A DNA stretch of 64,000 bases from Dyella caseinilytica (GTDB taxonomy: Bacteria > Pseudomonadota > Gammaproteobacteria > Xanthomonadales > Rhodanobacteraceae). Under the pieces are notes generated by a model. The model was not told the DNA's origin. It saw only the letters and a program-made list of their open reading frames with translations, and searched no databases. The stretch lies in the NCBI RefSeq assembly GCF_016865235.1, contig NZ_CP064030.1, positions 310,001-374,000 on the forward strand, read 5' to 3'. Shown in pieces: positions 49,244-57,041 of this stretch. Both the position numbers and the translations under genes were made by a program. Position 1 is the first letter of the stretch; each line of letters starts with the position of its first letter.

Positions 49244-50191
49244 TCATTCAAGTTCATCCGCCTGCTCATGCAGGTCCGTTATATGTTGTTCCCACCAGCG
49301 CGACTCCGCGGCGAACGGAAACGCGGCTGGAAACGCCGGATCATGCCAGCGTGCCGCAATCCAGCCTGCATAATGCACCTGCCGCATGGCGCGCAGGGCC
49401 GGAATGAGGGCCAGTTCGGCGTGATCGAAATCACGCATCGAAGCATAGCCTTCCAGCAGGACCTCCATCGCGCGCTCGTCATGAGCGAGCATCCATAAAT
49501 CCTGCACGGCAGGACCCGTGCGCGCATCGTCGAGGTCGACGAAGTGCGGGCCGGTATCGGTCCACAGTACATTGCCGGGATGACAGTCGCCGTGCAGACG
49601 TAGCGTGCGCACCGGGCCGATGGCTTCGAAACGCGCGGCAACCAGGCGGTCAACGCGTTCGACGGCGTGGCGATAGCGATCGCGCGATACCGCGGGTAAC
49701 AAGCTGGAAGCAAGCACCGCGTGCATCGGATGCGCGATCAAGGTGTCGCGATCGATTCGGCCGCGATGTGCGAATGCAGAGCGTGCACCCACCATGTGTA
49801 TACGTGCGATCAGACGCCCTAGCCATTTCAGCTGATCGGCCGATTCCAGCGAAGGTGCGCGTCCACCATGACGCGGTGACAGCGCGTAGCGATAGCCATC
49901 GTGATGCAGCAGCGTTCGCCCGGCGAAGGTGCGTGGCGCCACGACCGGCAACTCCGCGTCAGCCAATTCCTGCGCAAAGGTGTGCTCTTCCAGGATCGCG
50001 GCATCGCTCCATCGGCCCGGACGATAGAACTTCGCTATCACCGGCGATGCATCCTCCAGCCCGACCTGCCAGACGCGGTTTTCGTAGCTGTTCAAGGCCA
50101 GCAGGCGGCCATCCGGCCAAAGGCCGCAGGCGGTGACGGCGTCGAGCACGAGGTCGGGGGTGAGGCGTGCGTAAGGGGTTTCGTCAGACAT
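49244..50191 (-). CDS. srkA: Stress response kinase SrkA (RdoA/YihE)
   Basis: A 315-residue Ser/Thr protein kinase of the aminoglycoside-phosphotransferase fold. The catalytic loop is 'RLHGDCHPGNVLW' (HxDxxxxN, about 205-217) and the metal-binding aspartates are in 'FVDLDDARTGPAVQDLW'. 'SYENRVWQVGLEDASPVIAKFYRPGRWSD' contains the nucleotide-binding lysine. SrkA protects against oxidative and envelope stress in E. coli, where it precedes dsbA; here no dsbA is adjacent. Confidence 0.94.
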   Translation of the reverse strand: MSDETPYARLTPDLVLDAVTACGLWPDGRLLALNSYENRVWQVGLEDASPVIAKFYRPGRWSDAAILEEHTFAQELADAELPVVAPRTFAGRTLLHHDGYRYALSPRHGGRAPSLESADQLKWLGRLIARIHMVGARSAFAHRGRIDRDTLIAHPMHAVLASSLLPAVSRDRYRHAVERVDRLVAARFEAIGPVRTLRLHGDCHPGNVLWTDTGPHFVDLDDARTGPAVQDLWMLAHDERAMEVLLEGYASMRDFDHAELALIPALRAMRQVHYAGWIAARWHDPAFPAAFPFAAESRWWEQHITDLHEQADELE

Positions 50192-50200
50192 GTGGCATTT

Positions 50201-50357
50201 GCTCCCTCTCCCCCTTGGGGAGAGGGCTGGGGTGAGGGGACAATCTTGCGTAATCTGGCTCTTGCAAAGGCAAACATTGCTGGAAGCAACTCAAAGAGAA
50301 GTTTTCCGGCAAGTGCAGCCCCTCACCCCAACCCTCTCCCCGAGGGGGAGAGGGAGC
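50201..50357. repeat. Long paired inverted repeat, CTCCCTCTCC family
   Basis: Arms of 39 bases at 50201-50239 and 50319-50357 are inverted copies with two mismatches, separated by 79 bases, and each arm has an internal CTCTCC/GGAGAG hairpin. It fills the space between thioesterase and srkA genes on the same strand. Confidence 0.85.
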
Positions 50358-50377
50358 TGTCTGCGCGAGGTAGTGCA

Positions 50378-50818
50378 TCAACGCGAACCCACTGCCGTCG
50401 CCGGCACCACCGCCATGGTCAGGCGCGAGATGCATACCAGCTTGCCGGCCTCGTCCTCGATACGGATTTCCCATACTTGCGTGGAGCGTCCCAGATGCAG
50501 TGGACGCGCGGTGCCGGTCACGGTGCCGCTGAGCACGCCGCGCACGTGATTGGCATTGATATCCAGCCCCACTGCGCGTTCTTTTTCCGGATCGAGCGTG
50601 AGCATGGCGGCGCTGCTGCCCAGCGTTTCGGCCAGCGCCACCGAAGCGCCGCCGTGCAGCAGGCCATACGGCTGGTGCGTGCGGCGATCCACCGGCATGG
50701 TGCCCTGTAGCCAGTCGTCGCCGACGGCGGTCATGCGGATGCCCAGCGCCTCCATCAGCGTGTTTTGGCTCCAGCTGTTCAGGCGGGCGAGGTCGGTATC
50801 CTGCTTCCAGATGCGCAT
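50378..50818 (-). CDS. PaaI-type hotdog thioesterase
   Basis: A 146-residue hotdog-fold enzyme. 'TMPVDRRTHQPYGLLHGGASVALAETLGSSAA' holds the family helix with the catalytic Glu in 'AETLGS', and 'VGLDINANHVRGVLSGTVTGTARPLHLGRSTQVWEIRI' is the second conserved part, close to EntH/YbdB and YdiI (1,4-dihydroxy-2-naphthoyl-CoA thioesterase). Specificity is unknown. The start at 50818 (MRIWKQ) gives the usual length; other in-frame starts are at 50848 and 50914, where the frame extends through the structured region and encodes 'PPAQDRSGHLLH'. It is divergent from the ferredoxin reductase-like gene. Confidence 0.88.
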   Translation of the reverse strand: MRIWKQDTDLARLNSWSQNTLMEALGIRMTAVGDDWLQGTMPVDRRTHQPYGLLHGGASVALAETLGSSAAMLTLDPEKERAVGLDINANHVRGVLSGTVTGTARPLHLGRSTQVWEIRIEDEAGKLVCISRLTMAVVPATAVGSR

Positions 50819-50882
50819 GCGGTTGATACTCGTGCGGGAAGCCCGCATTGTCCGCCGACCACCCCAGCGGCGACAATGCAGG

Positions 50883-50910
50883 AGGTGCCCGGAGCGATCC
50901 TGCGCAGGTG
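50883..50910 (-). repeat. 28-base motif, copy 1 (leader of the thioesterase)
   Basis: Read on the minus strand it starts CACCTGCGCAGGATCG and differs from the copy at 51142-51169 at two positions. It contains the palindrome CCTGCGCAGG. It follows the 96-base hairpin after 4 bases. Confidence 0.85.
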
Positions 50911-50914
50911 GCAT

Positions 50915-51010
50915 GATGTCCAGAAGGCTCGCAGGGTGTGTTGCACGGCACAGGGAAGGCCGGGCGCCTTTTCAAGCCGTGCGGCACAGCCTGCGAGCCT
51001 TCTGGACATC
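50915..51010 (-). ncRNA. Candidate structured leader RNA, hairpin 1
   Basis: Bases 50915-50935 pair perfectly with 50990-51010 (21 bp). Inside, GCACGGC (50943-50949) pairs with GCCGTGC (50976-50982), and AAGGC with GCCTT around a 5-base loop. On the minus strand it lies just upstream of the 28-base motif and the thioesterase gene. The RNA interpretation is inference; it could equally be a DNA palindrome of a mobile element. Confidence 0.5.
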
Positions 51011-51040
51011 ACCCCATCGTTTAACATGAATATGTAGGGG

Positions 51041-51138
51041 CCGTTGCTGTCTGTCCACAGCTCTTCGGCACGCCGGCTCGACAGACGTCCAGTCTGCCTT
51101 CGCCGACGTGCCTGTGATCTGCGAACAGACAGCAACGG
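51041..51138 (+). ncRNA. Candidate structured leader RNA, hairpin 2
   Basis: CCGTTGCTGTCTGT (51041-51054) pairs perfectly with 51125-51138; inside, CACAG/CTGTG, GGCACG (51067-51072)/CGTGCC (51107-51112) and CAGAC/GTCTG pair around a GTCCA loop. It has the same length class as hairpin 1 but unrelated sequence, and is followed after 3 bases by the same 28-base motif. Confidence 0.5.
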
Positions 51139-51141
51139 TGA

Positions 51142-51169
51142 CACCTGCGCAGGATCGTTCCGAGCACCT
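51142..51169 (+). repeat. 28-base motif, copy 2 (leader of the ferredoxin reductase)
   Basis: Inverted copy of 50883-50910 with two mismatches. It ends 4 bases before the GTG start codon I assign to the downstream gene. Confidence 0.85.
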
Positions 51170-51173
51170 CATT

Positions 51174-52226
51174 GTGTTTACCGTAACTCTCAAGACTTCC
51201 GGCCGCCGTTTCGACGTGATGCCCGGCGAAACCGTGCTGGAAGCCGCGCAGCGGGCCGGCATCGCGTTGCCGTACTCGTGCCGTGCCGGCGTATGCGGAA
51301 GCTGCAAGGCGGTGCTGGTCGAAGGCCGTTGCGAGTATCCGCGCAATCCGCCTACGGCCCTGGACGTGCACGATCGCGTGCACCACGCCGTGTTGCTATG
51401 CCAGGCGGTGCCGGTCAGCGATCTGCTGCTGGAGGCGCGCGAAGTCACCTCGGTGGAAGATGTGACGCGCCGTCAACTCACGGTGCAGGTCAGCCGCAAG
51501 TGGCAGCTCGCTCCCGACGTGATTGGTCTGCATCTGCAGCCAGTGCAGGGTGAGCTGCGTTTGAATTGGCTGCCGGGGCAATATCTGGATGTACTGCTGG
51601 ATGAAGGTCGCCGCCGCCCGTTTTCGATCGCCAACGTGCCGCAAGCCGATGGTGTGATCGAACTGCATGTTCGCCATGTTGCGGGTGGTGGATTTACCTC
51701 ATGGGTGAGCGATGCGCTGAAAGAAGGCGACACGCTGCGCATCGAAGGGCCGCTGGGTACGTTCGTGCCGCGCGAGGATTCGGAACGGCCGATGGTGTTC
51801 ATGGCGGGCGGCACCGGTTTCGCGCCGGTGAAAGCCATCCTGGAGCATTTTCTGGCCTTGGGCACGCGCCGCGCGATCGATGTGTACTGGGGCGCGCGCA
51901 ACCCGGCGGATCTTTATCTGCATGGATTGGCAGAAGGATGGGCCGTCAAGGCGCCTCATCTGCGCTTTCAAGCCGTGCTATCCGATCCGGAACAGGCGCA
52001 AGCGGCTGGCATGCGTGCTGGCCTGGTGCACGAGGCCGTGCTGGAAGACCAGCCGGACCTGTCCGGCCACGATGTCTACATGAGTGGGCCGCCGGCGATG
52101 ATCGATGCCGGGCGCAAGCTGTTCATCGATGCAGGCTTGCCGGAAGATCGGCTCTACTACGATTCGTTCGACTACGCGCCGGATGTATTGGCGCAAATTC
52201 TGGCGGCACGCGCGGGGATCGCTTAA
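51174..52226 (+). CDS. 2Fe-2S ferredoxin-NAD(P)H reductase (CDP-6-deoxy-glucoseen reductase type)
   Basis: A 350-residue electron-transfer protein. An N-terminal plant-type 2Fe-2S domain has ligands Cys36, Cys41, Cys44 and Cys76 ('YSCRAGVCGSC', 'LLCQAVP'). A ferredoxin-reductase FAD domain follows with 'RRPFSIANVP' (about 145), then the NAD(P) domain with 'FMAGGTGFAPVKAI' and 'YYDSFDYAPD' at the end. This order fits AscD/CDP-6-deoxy-delta-3,4-glucoseen reductases and phenol hydroxylase reductases; the partner oxygenase or dehydratase is not nearby. The GTG at 51174 is inferred from homologue length ('FTVTLKTSGRRF'); the frame is open to a GTG at 51108 through the structured leader. Confidence 0.88.
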   Translation: MFTVTLKTSGRRFDVMPGETVLEAAQRAGIALPYSCRAGVCGSCKAVLVEGRCEYPRNPPTALDVHDRVHHAVLLCQAVPVSDLLLEAREVTSVEDVTRRQLTVQVSRKWQLAPDVIGLHLQPVQGELRLNWLPGQYLDVLLDEGRRRPFSIANVPQADGVIELHVRHVAGGGFTSWVSDALKEGDTLRIEGPLGTFVPREDSERPMVFMAGGTGFAPVKAILEHFLALGTRRAIDVYWGARNPADLYLHGLAEGWAVKAPHLRFQAVLSDPEQAQAAGMRAGLVHEAVLEDQPDLSGHDVYMSGPPAMIDAGRKLFIDAGLPEDRLYYDSFDYAPDVLAQILAARAGIA

Positions 52227-52230
52227 GGCA

Positions 52231-52254
52231 TGGAACACCTGGCAAGGTGTTCCA
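52231..52254. terminator. Terminator-like hairpin between convergent genes
   Basis: TGGAACACCT (52231-52240) pairs perfectly with AGGTGTTCCA (52245-52254) around GGCA, 4 bases after the reductase stop. No U tract. Confidence 0.6.
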
Positions 52255-52270
52255 AGCGTCTTCGCTTTCT

Positions 52271-52714
52271 TCAGTTCTTGCCTTTCGCCACTGGCAACTG
52301 GGCCTGCTGCCAGGCCAGCACGCCGCCACCCAGGGTGTAGACGCTGGTAAAACCGGCTTTCACCAGGCGTTGCGCAGCGCCGTCGCTGTTGCGGCCGTCC
52401 TTGTCCATCACGACCACCGGCAGCTCGCGGGCCTTGGCCAGATCCTTGTTCTCTGGATCGAACTGGCTCATCGCCACGTGCTTTGCACCCGGCACGTGCA
52501 TCTTCTCGAAATCGGCAATGGCCGACAGGTCGATCATCAGTGGGCTGTCGCGGTTGATCAGCTGGGTCAGTCCGGCGGGCGTCAGTTCCTTGTACTTACG
52601 CAGCAGCACCATGATCTGAGTGACGATCAGCGCGATCACCAAGGCAACGAACCCCAGGGCAAGCGCGAGATGGTTGCCCAGGAACTCGGGCAGCTTGTGC
52701 AGGAAATCATTCAT
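52271..52714 (-). CDS. Membrane-anchored rhodanese-like protein lacking the catalytic cysteine
   Basis: A 147-residue protein like E. coli YibN. One membrane helix (about 15-37, 'LALALGFVALVIALIVTQI') is followed by a rhodanese domain: 'LINRDSPLMIDLSAIADFEKMHVPGAKHVAM' and 'AAQRLVKAGFTSVYTLGGGVLAWQQAQLPV'. Where active rhodaneses have the Cys loop, this protein reads 'VVVMDKDGRNSDGAA', with Asp in place of Cys, so sulfurtransferase activity is unlikely. The start at 52714 (MNDFLHK) is preferred over 52744. Confidence 0.88.
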   Translation of the reverse strand: MNDFLHKLPEFLGNHLALALGFVALVIALIVTQIMVLLRKYKELTPAGLTQLINRDSPLMIDLSAIADFEKMHVPGAKHVAMSQFDPENKDLAKARELPVVVMDKDGRNSDGAAQRLVKAGFTSVYTLGGGVLAWQQAQLPVAKGKN

Positions 52715-52806
52715 GAAAAGGCCGGGCTGGTTGCAGGCAAACAACCATTATAGGGGAGTTTGCCCAGGAAGCTGGGTAGGAAGCTGGGGTGGAATGGATC
52801 GGGCTA

Positions 52807-52830
52807 GGAAGGCCTCAGGTTAGGCCTTCC
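52807..52830 (-). terminator. Terminator-like hairpin after the lipoprotein gene
   Basis: GGAAGGCCT (52807-52815) pairs perfectly with AGGCCTTCC (52822-52830) around a 6-base loop, 7 bases past the lipoprotein stop codon. No U tract. Confidence 0.55.
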
Positions 52831-52837
52831 CGGTCCA

Positions 52838-53260
52838 TCAATTCTGCTGTGTGATGTCGGGTATGCCGCTTTCCAGCCACCAGTGGTTCTTCACCGGGTC
52901 GTAGCGCCAAAGCTGGTGGTCGACGATGGTGCGCACAGCCTGGGTATGTACATTGGTCAGGCTGATTTGCACGATCTGGCGCACTTCGTTCTCGCCAGCT
53001 GGGATCGGGCCGTTGCCGTCGTCGTAGTCACTCACCTGCACCTGCTTGTAGCGCTCGCGGTCCAGATCAGTGATCGGGTGGGCGTCGCGCACCTTGGGAT
53101 CGACGAACTGCTGGGCAGCCTCGAAGCCATCCCAGCGCACGGCGTTGGCGTAGGCGATCATGGTGTGGGTGAGCGCATCGCCGCGCTTGTCGGTAGCACA
53201 ACCCGACAGCAACAGCATGGCCGAAAGCAAGACCGGACCGGCGATACGACGCATACGCAT
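52838..53260 (-). CDS. Hypothetical lipoprotein
   Basis: A 140-residue predicted lipoprotein. The signal peptide and lipobox are 'VLLSAMLLLSGC' with lipidated Cys21. The mature part is hydrophilic and includes 'YANAVRWDGFEAAQQFVDPKVRDAHPITDLDRERYKQVQV' by parts and 'IVDHQLWRYDPVKNHWWLESG', the pattern of a small NTF2-like or DUF-type periplasmic domain; I do not recognise a named family with confidence. GGGAGGGAG lies 5 bases before the ATG. It follows the thioesterase gene after 20 bases, so they are likely co-transcribed. Confidence 0.8.
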   Translation of the reverse strand: MRMRRIAGPVLLSAMLLLSGCATDKRGDALTHTMIAYANAVRWDGFEAAQQFVDPKVRDAHPITDLDRERYKQVQVSDYDDGNGPIPAGENEVRQIVQISLTNVHTQAVRTIVDHQLWRYDPVKNHWWLESGIPDITQQN

Positions 53261-53280
53261 GAACTCCCTCCCAGATTCGC

Positions 53281-53763
53281 TCATTCTGCCGCAGCAGAGC
53301 GGCGCTTCGCTACGAACTGCGCCGCAAGCGTGGCAGCCGGTTTGCCGTTTTCGCCAGGAACCTCCGCCATCACCGCGATGCGTGCCCGGCCCCGGGTGGC
53401 CAGCGTGGCAAAGAAGGCATCCCAGCTGGCGTCCTCGGCGCGCTGCGCCCGGGCCCGGAAATCACCCCATACCGGACTGAGGTAGCGCACGGTGGATTCC
53501 CCGACATACACGTCGCAATCCTCGCCACGCTGGCGCAAGGCAAGTTCGACCACGCCCCAGCCAGTCAGGGTCATCAGACTCACCAGGCTGCCGCCGAAGG
53601 CGCAGCCCTTGTCGTTGACGTTGGGCGCCAAGGGGCTGGCGAGGGTCAGGCTTTCGCCGTCATAGGTATCCAGCTCCAGCGCCATGGCGCGGGCCAGTGG
53701 AATGCCATCGTGAATAAAGGCCACCAGTGCCTGGGCAGCGGCCTGCGGATCGAGCTTGTCCAT
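53281..53763 (-). CDS. YiiD C-terminal-type hotdog thioesterase
   Basis: A 160-residue protein matching the putative thioesterase domain found at the C-terminus of YiiD. 'IPLARAMALELDTYDGESLTLASPLAPNVNDKGCAFGGSLVSLMTLTGWGVVEL' (read by parts, residues about 21-75) holds the conserved Asn-Asp-Lys and Gly-Ser; 'VYVGESTVRYLSPVWGDFRA' is the next strand. Substrate unknown. The start at 53763 (MDKLDPQ) removes a short upstream extension. It is divergent from hemD, 78 bases away. Confidence 0.85.
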   Translation of the reverse strand: MDKLDPQAAAQALVAFIHDGIPLARAMALELDTYDGESLTLASPLAPNVNDKGCAFGGSLVSLMTLTGWGVVELALRQRGEDCDVYVGESTVRYLSPVWGDFRARAQRAEDASWDAFFATLATRGRARIAVMAEVPGENGKPAATLAAQFVAKRRSAAAE

Positions 53764-53841
53764 CGAGGATTGTGGTTCGGGAGGGGAGCGCACAGTGTAG
53801 ACGCTAGACTCCTTGTCCAGCCTTCATGGATTCCTGTTCCG

Positions 53842-54663
53842 ATGGCATCTCGCGCGCCCCCGACACGGTCAGTTCGTGCGTCCGCCCCGCTGGCAGGCCG
53901 GACCATCGTCATCACGCGTCCCGCCGGTACGGGCAGTCCGCTGGCGCGACGTGTCCGGGCGCTTGGCGGGACACCGCTGCTGCTGCCGGGACTCTCCCTG
54001 CGTGCCGAGCCCGATCCGGAACAGGCCCGCGCGCAGTGGCTGAATGCCCAGCTCGACGACGTGCTGATCTTCACCAGCCCCGCCGCTGTGCGCTATGCCT
54101 TGGCGCTTGCGCCGTGCGAAACGCATGCGGCTGTCATGGCGGTGGGTCGCAGCACGGCGCGCGCGCTGCTGCGCCATGGCATTGAGGCACAGACGCCCGC
54201 GACGCAACAAAACAGCGAAGGCGTATTGCAGCTGCCATCCATGCAGCAGCTAAAGGGGCGGCGGGTTGCGCTCATCACCGCGCCAAGCGGGCGGGGTTTG
54301 TTGCAGGAACAGATTGTGGCGCGCGGCGGATTGCTGCGCGAGGTACACGTGTATGGGCGCGGCGCGCCGCATTTAAATCGGCGCCATGTCGAGGCCATCC
54401 TGCAATTGCCTGCGGACGCCTGTGTGTTGCTGTCCAGCGGCGAAGCCATCCAACATCTTATGGCAGCGCTGCCGGCGCAGGCACAGCAACGCTTATGCAG
54501 TGCCACCGCCGTCGTCAGCAGCCCGCGGATTGCCGAGCAGGCGCAGGTGGCAGGGTTCGAGCACTTGCATATGGCAGCCTCGGCAACACAGGGCGATTTG
54601 CTGGCCGCGGCGGTGGACATTTGTTCACGCCCGCGCCACGAAGCCAGCCGCGCAGGCTGTTAG
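53842..54663 (+). CDS. hemD: Uroporphyrinogen-III synthase
   Basis: A 273-residue HemD, which cyclises hydroxymethylbilane to uroporphyrinogen III. 'AGRTIVITRPAGTGSPLARRVRALGGTPLLLPGL' (read in parts), 'DDVLIFTSPAAVRYAL', 'MAVGRSTARALLRHGIEA', 'VALITAPSGRGLLQEQIVARGG' and 'LLSSGEAIQHLM' follow the family order of two flavodoxin-like lobes. The start at 53842 has limited upstream support; the frame extends to 53710 without homology. hemC, which often precedes hemD, is absent from the window. hemX starts 9 bases after the stop. Confidence 0.9.
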   Translation: MASRAPPTRSVRASAPLAGRTIVITRPAGTGSPLARRVRALGGTPLLLPGLSLRAEPDPEQARAQWLNAQLDDVLIFTSPAAVRYALALAPCETHAAVMAVGRSTARALLRHGIEAQTPATQQNSEGVLQLPSMQQLKGRRVALITAPSGRGLLQEQIVARGGLLREVHVYGRGAPHLNRRHVEAILQLPADACVLLSSGEAIQHLMAALPAQAQQRLCSATAVVSSPRIAEQAQVAGFEHLHMAASATQGDLLAAAVDICSRPRHEASRAGC

Positions 54664-54672
54664 CATGCGCGC

Positions 54673-55785
54673 ATGAGCCAGGACGATCTCACCCCCGAAC
54701 GAAACACCGCGCCAGACGGCGTGCCCTCCGACACCGTGCGCGCCACCCGGCCACCGGCTCCCGCCCGATCCAATGGCGGCACCCTGGCGCTGGCCTTGCT
54801 GCTGGCGCTGATCGCCGTGGTTGGCACCGGTTACGTCGCCTGGCGGCAATGGCAGCTGATGCACATCGATGCCAGAACCTTGCGCACTACCGCCAGCCTG
54901 GAAGAGCGGGTCAATACGCTCGAGCACAGCGTGTCCGGCGCCACCGGCCAGAACAACCTGCTGATGCAGCGCTTGAACGATGCGGATCAGGTCAACCGTA
55001 CGTTGCGCGACGAATTGCTATCGCAAGACCAGCGCGTGCGTGATCTGGAAGAAGCTGTGGGCCGCCTGTCCGAAAAGACGCTTTCCGGCCAGGATGCGAT
55101 GCGCTTGGACGAAACCGAAGCGCTGCTGCGCATGGGCACCGAGCGCTACACGCTGTTCCATGACGCGCAAGGCGCCGCACAGGCCTATGCGCTGGCCGAA
55201 CAGACGCTCGCTGCGGTTAACGACAATGCCTTCAATGGTGTGCGCCAGAGCATCGATGCAGAGCACGATGCGTTGCTCAAAAGCCAACCATCGGATCGCG
55301 AGCCATTGCTCGATACCGTGGTGCAATTGCGCAACGATCTGCCCAACCTTCCGCTCAAGCCGCTGGACGAACCCGCCACGACCGAAAGCAACGGTATGTG
55401 GGCGCGCATTCGCCATGCACTGTTCAGCGTGATCCAAATTCAGCGCGACAACGGCGCGCCGATCGATATCGCCGACGCACGCATTGCACGCGACATGGTG
55501 GCGCTGGATCTCGCGCAGGCACAGGCAGCGTTGATCGCTTGGGATAACGATGCCTGCAGTGCAGCGCTCAAGCGTGCGGATGCCGGCCTCGCGGCGCAAT
55601 TCGACCTGCAATCGCCCGCCGTACAGCAGGCTCGTGAACGCATCGCCAAACTGGGTGATCAGCTCAAGCCGGCCATTCCGGTCACGCTGGGCGCTGCGTT
55701 GAGCGAACTGCGCAACCTGCGTGCAGTGCATGCGCTCAAACCCAGCGCGGATACCTCCGCACCCGCTGGCGAGACCAAGCCATGA
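54673..55785 (+). CDS. hemX: HemX (uroporphyrinogen-III C-methyltransferase-like membrane protein)
   Basis: A 370-residue bitopic inner-membrane protein. A proline-rich cytoplasmic N-terminus precedes one membrane helix (about 36-57), a coiled coil (about 65-135) and a helical periplasmic domain with 'ALLRMGTERYTLFHDAQGAAQAYALAEQTLAA'-type repeats read in parts. The database name is historical; SAM-binding motifs of a methyltransferase are not present. The hemD-hemX-hemY order is conserved in gammaproteobacteria. Overlaps hemY by 4 bases. Confidence 0.9.
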   Translation: MSQDDLTPERNTAPDGVPSDTVRATRPPAPARSNGGTLALALLLALIAVVGTGYVAWRQWQLMHIDARTLRTTASLEERVNTLEHSVSGATGQNNLLMQRLNDADQVNRTLRDELLSQDQRVRDLEEAVGRLSEKTLSGQDAMRLDETEALLRMGTERYTLFHDAQGAAQAYALAEQTLAAVNDNAFNGVRQSIDAEHDALLKSQPSDREPLLDTVVQLRNDLPNLPLKPLDEPATTESNGMWARIRHALFSVIQIQRDNGAPIDIADARIARDMVALDLAQAQAALIAWDNDACSAALKRADAGLAAQFDLQSPAVQQARERIAKLGDQLKPAIPVTLGAALSELRNLRAVHALKPSADTSAPAGETKP

Positions 55786-57041
55786 AGATCTGGCGCTGGA
55801 TACTGTTGCTGGTGATCATTGCCGCGGTGGCGGCATTCGGCTGGCATTGGGTGGCCGAGGATCCTGGCTATGTACTGGTGCGCTTCCGTGGCGTCACGGC
55901 ACAAACCAGTCTGCTGGCAGCCGTGGTTTTGCTGCTGCTGGCATGGGCGATCATCGGCCTGCTTTGGCGTCTCGCGCGCTGGCCCTTCGGTGCGTTTTCG
56001 CGTCGTCATCGTCGCCTCAGTCAGCAACGCCTGGCCGATGGTCTGGTTGCATTGATGGAAGGACGGCACAGCGAGGCGGAGCGCGATCTCAGCCGCGCCT
56101 CGCGGCTGGATACGTTGCGCGGACCGGCGCTGCTTGCAGCGGCTGAAGCCTCGTCGCGTCGTGGCGAGCACGGTCGCGCATTGGAATCGCTGGACGAAGC
56201 GGCGCAAGTCGCGCCACGTGCGGCACGTGTGCTGCGTGCTCGCGTCCTGCGTCGCGACGGTAAGCCTGCGGAAGCGCTGACTTTGCTCACGCCCGAGGCG
56301 GACGGCGGCAATTTGAGTCCCGGCGGCTGGCGCGAATACGCGCTGGCAGCGCTGGCGAGCGGTGATACACGCCGCGCGCGCGAAGCGTTGGACCCATTGC
56401 AGAAAAGCGGTGTGCTCGGTGTCCGCGCTTACAACGCCCTGGAAACCCAGGTGCTGGTTGCCAGCCTCAACGCGGCATCGGATGGCGCCGTGCTCAATAC
56501 GCTTTGGTCACAGTTGCCAAAGGCGCAGCGTCGCGCTCCGGCCGTCATCGATGCGTATGCGCGCAAAGCCGTCCGCTTCGGCCTGGTGTTGCCGGCGATG
56601 GACGAAGTGGAGTCCGCGTTGCGGCGCGAGTGGTCGTCGCAACTCGTCGAAACCTACGGCACCCTGCCGGGCGGCGATCTGGAAGCGCGGTTGCGTCGCG
56701 CGGAAGGCTGGCAGGATGGTCATCCCAATGATCCCAGTCTGCTGCTCGCCCTTGGACGCATGTGTGTGCGTCTGACTCAATGGGGCAAAGCGCGCCAGTA
56801 TCTGGAACGAGCGCTGGCCCTGGCACCCACAGCGAGTGCGTGGGAGGCGTTGGGCGACACATACACAGGTCTTGGCGATGCTGCGCTGGCGCAGCGTTGC
56901 TATCGGAACGCCATTGCTATCGGGCGTGGTGATAATCCGGAGTCGTTGCCGGCCAGCAACGTTGTCGGTGGCAGGCTCGATACGCGGCCGATCGCGATTG
57001 AAGAGCGTGATGAACACGGGGTGCCGCGCTTGCGGCCTTGA
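55782..57041 (+). CDS. hemY: HemY, TPR-containing membrane protein
   Basis: A 419-residue protein with two membrane helices (about 4-20 and 40-62), the HemY_N domain with 'GYVLVRFRGVTAQTSLLAAVVLLLLAWAI' in parts, then tetratricopeptide repeats (about 90-180 and 310-390, for example 'WGKARQYLERALALAPTASAWEALGDTYTGLGDAALAQRCY' by parts). It is thought to act in late haem synthesis or in a complex with HemX. ATGA overlap with hemX indicates coupled translation. Confidence 0.92.
   Translation: MKIWRWILLLVIIAAVAAFGWHWVAEDPGYVLVRFRGVTAQTSLLAAVVLLLLAWAIIGLLWRLARWPFGAFSRRHRRLSQQRLADGLVALMEGRHSEAERDLSRASRLDTLRGPALLAAAEASSRRGEHGRALESLDEAAQVAPRAARVLRARVLRRDGKPAEALTLLTPEADGGNLSPGGWREYALAALASGDTRRAREALDPLQKSGVLGVRAYNALETQVLVASLNAASDGAVLNTLWSQLPKAQRRAPAVIDAYARKAVRFGLVLPAMDEVESALRREWSSQLVETYGTLPGGDLEARLRRAEGWQDGHPNDPSLLLALGRMCVRLTQWGKARQYLERALALAPTASAWEALGDTYTGLGDAALAQRCYRNAIAIGRGDNPESLPASNVVGGRLDTRPIAIEERDEHGVPRLRP

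Larger units (their letters stand above)
50845..51175. other. Densely structured intergenic region between divergent genes
   Basis: Over 330 bases without a recognisable protein. It contains, in order, a small hairpin (50845-50879), a 28-base motif (50883-50910), a 96-base hairpin (50915-51010), a short AT-rich core (51011-51040), a 98-base hairpin (51041-51138) and an inverted copy of the 28-base motif (51142-51169). The arrangement is close to mirror-symmetric about the core, which is the likeliest site of divergent promoters. See the separate entries and findings. Confidence 0.85.

Noticed and set aside
50915..51138. Integron attC sites as an explanation of the two long hairpins
   Set aside because: The characteristic GTTRRRY and RYYYAAC core sites are missing at the hairpin bases, and no integrase or cassette array is present.
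50873..51175. Retron msr-msd region
   Set aside because: Inverted repeats flank long hairpins as in retrons, but there is no reverse transcriptase gene nearby.
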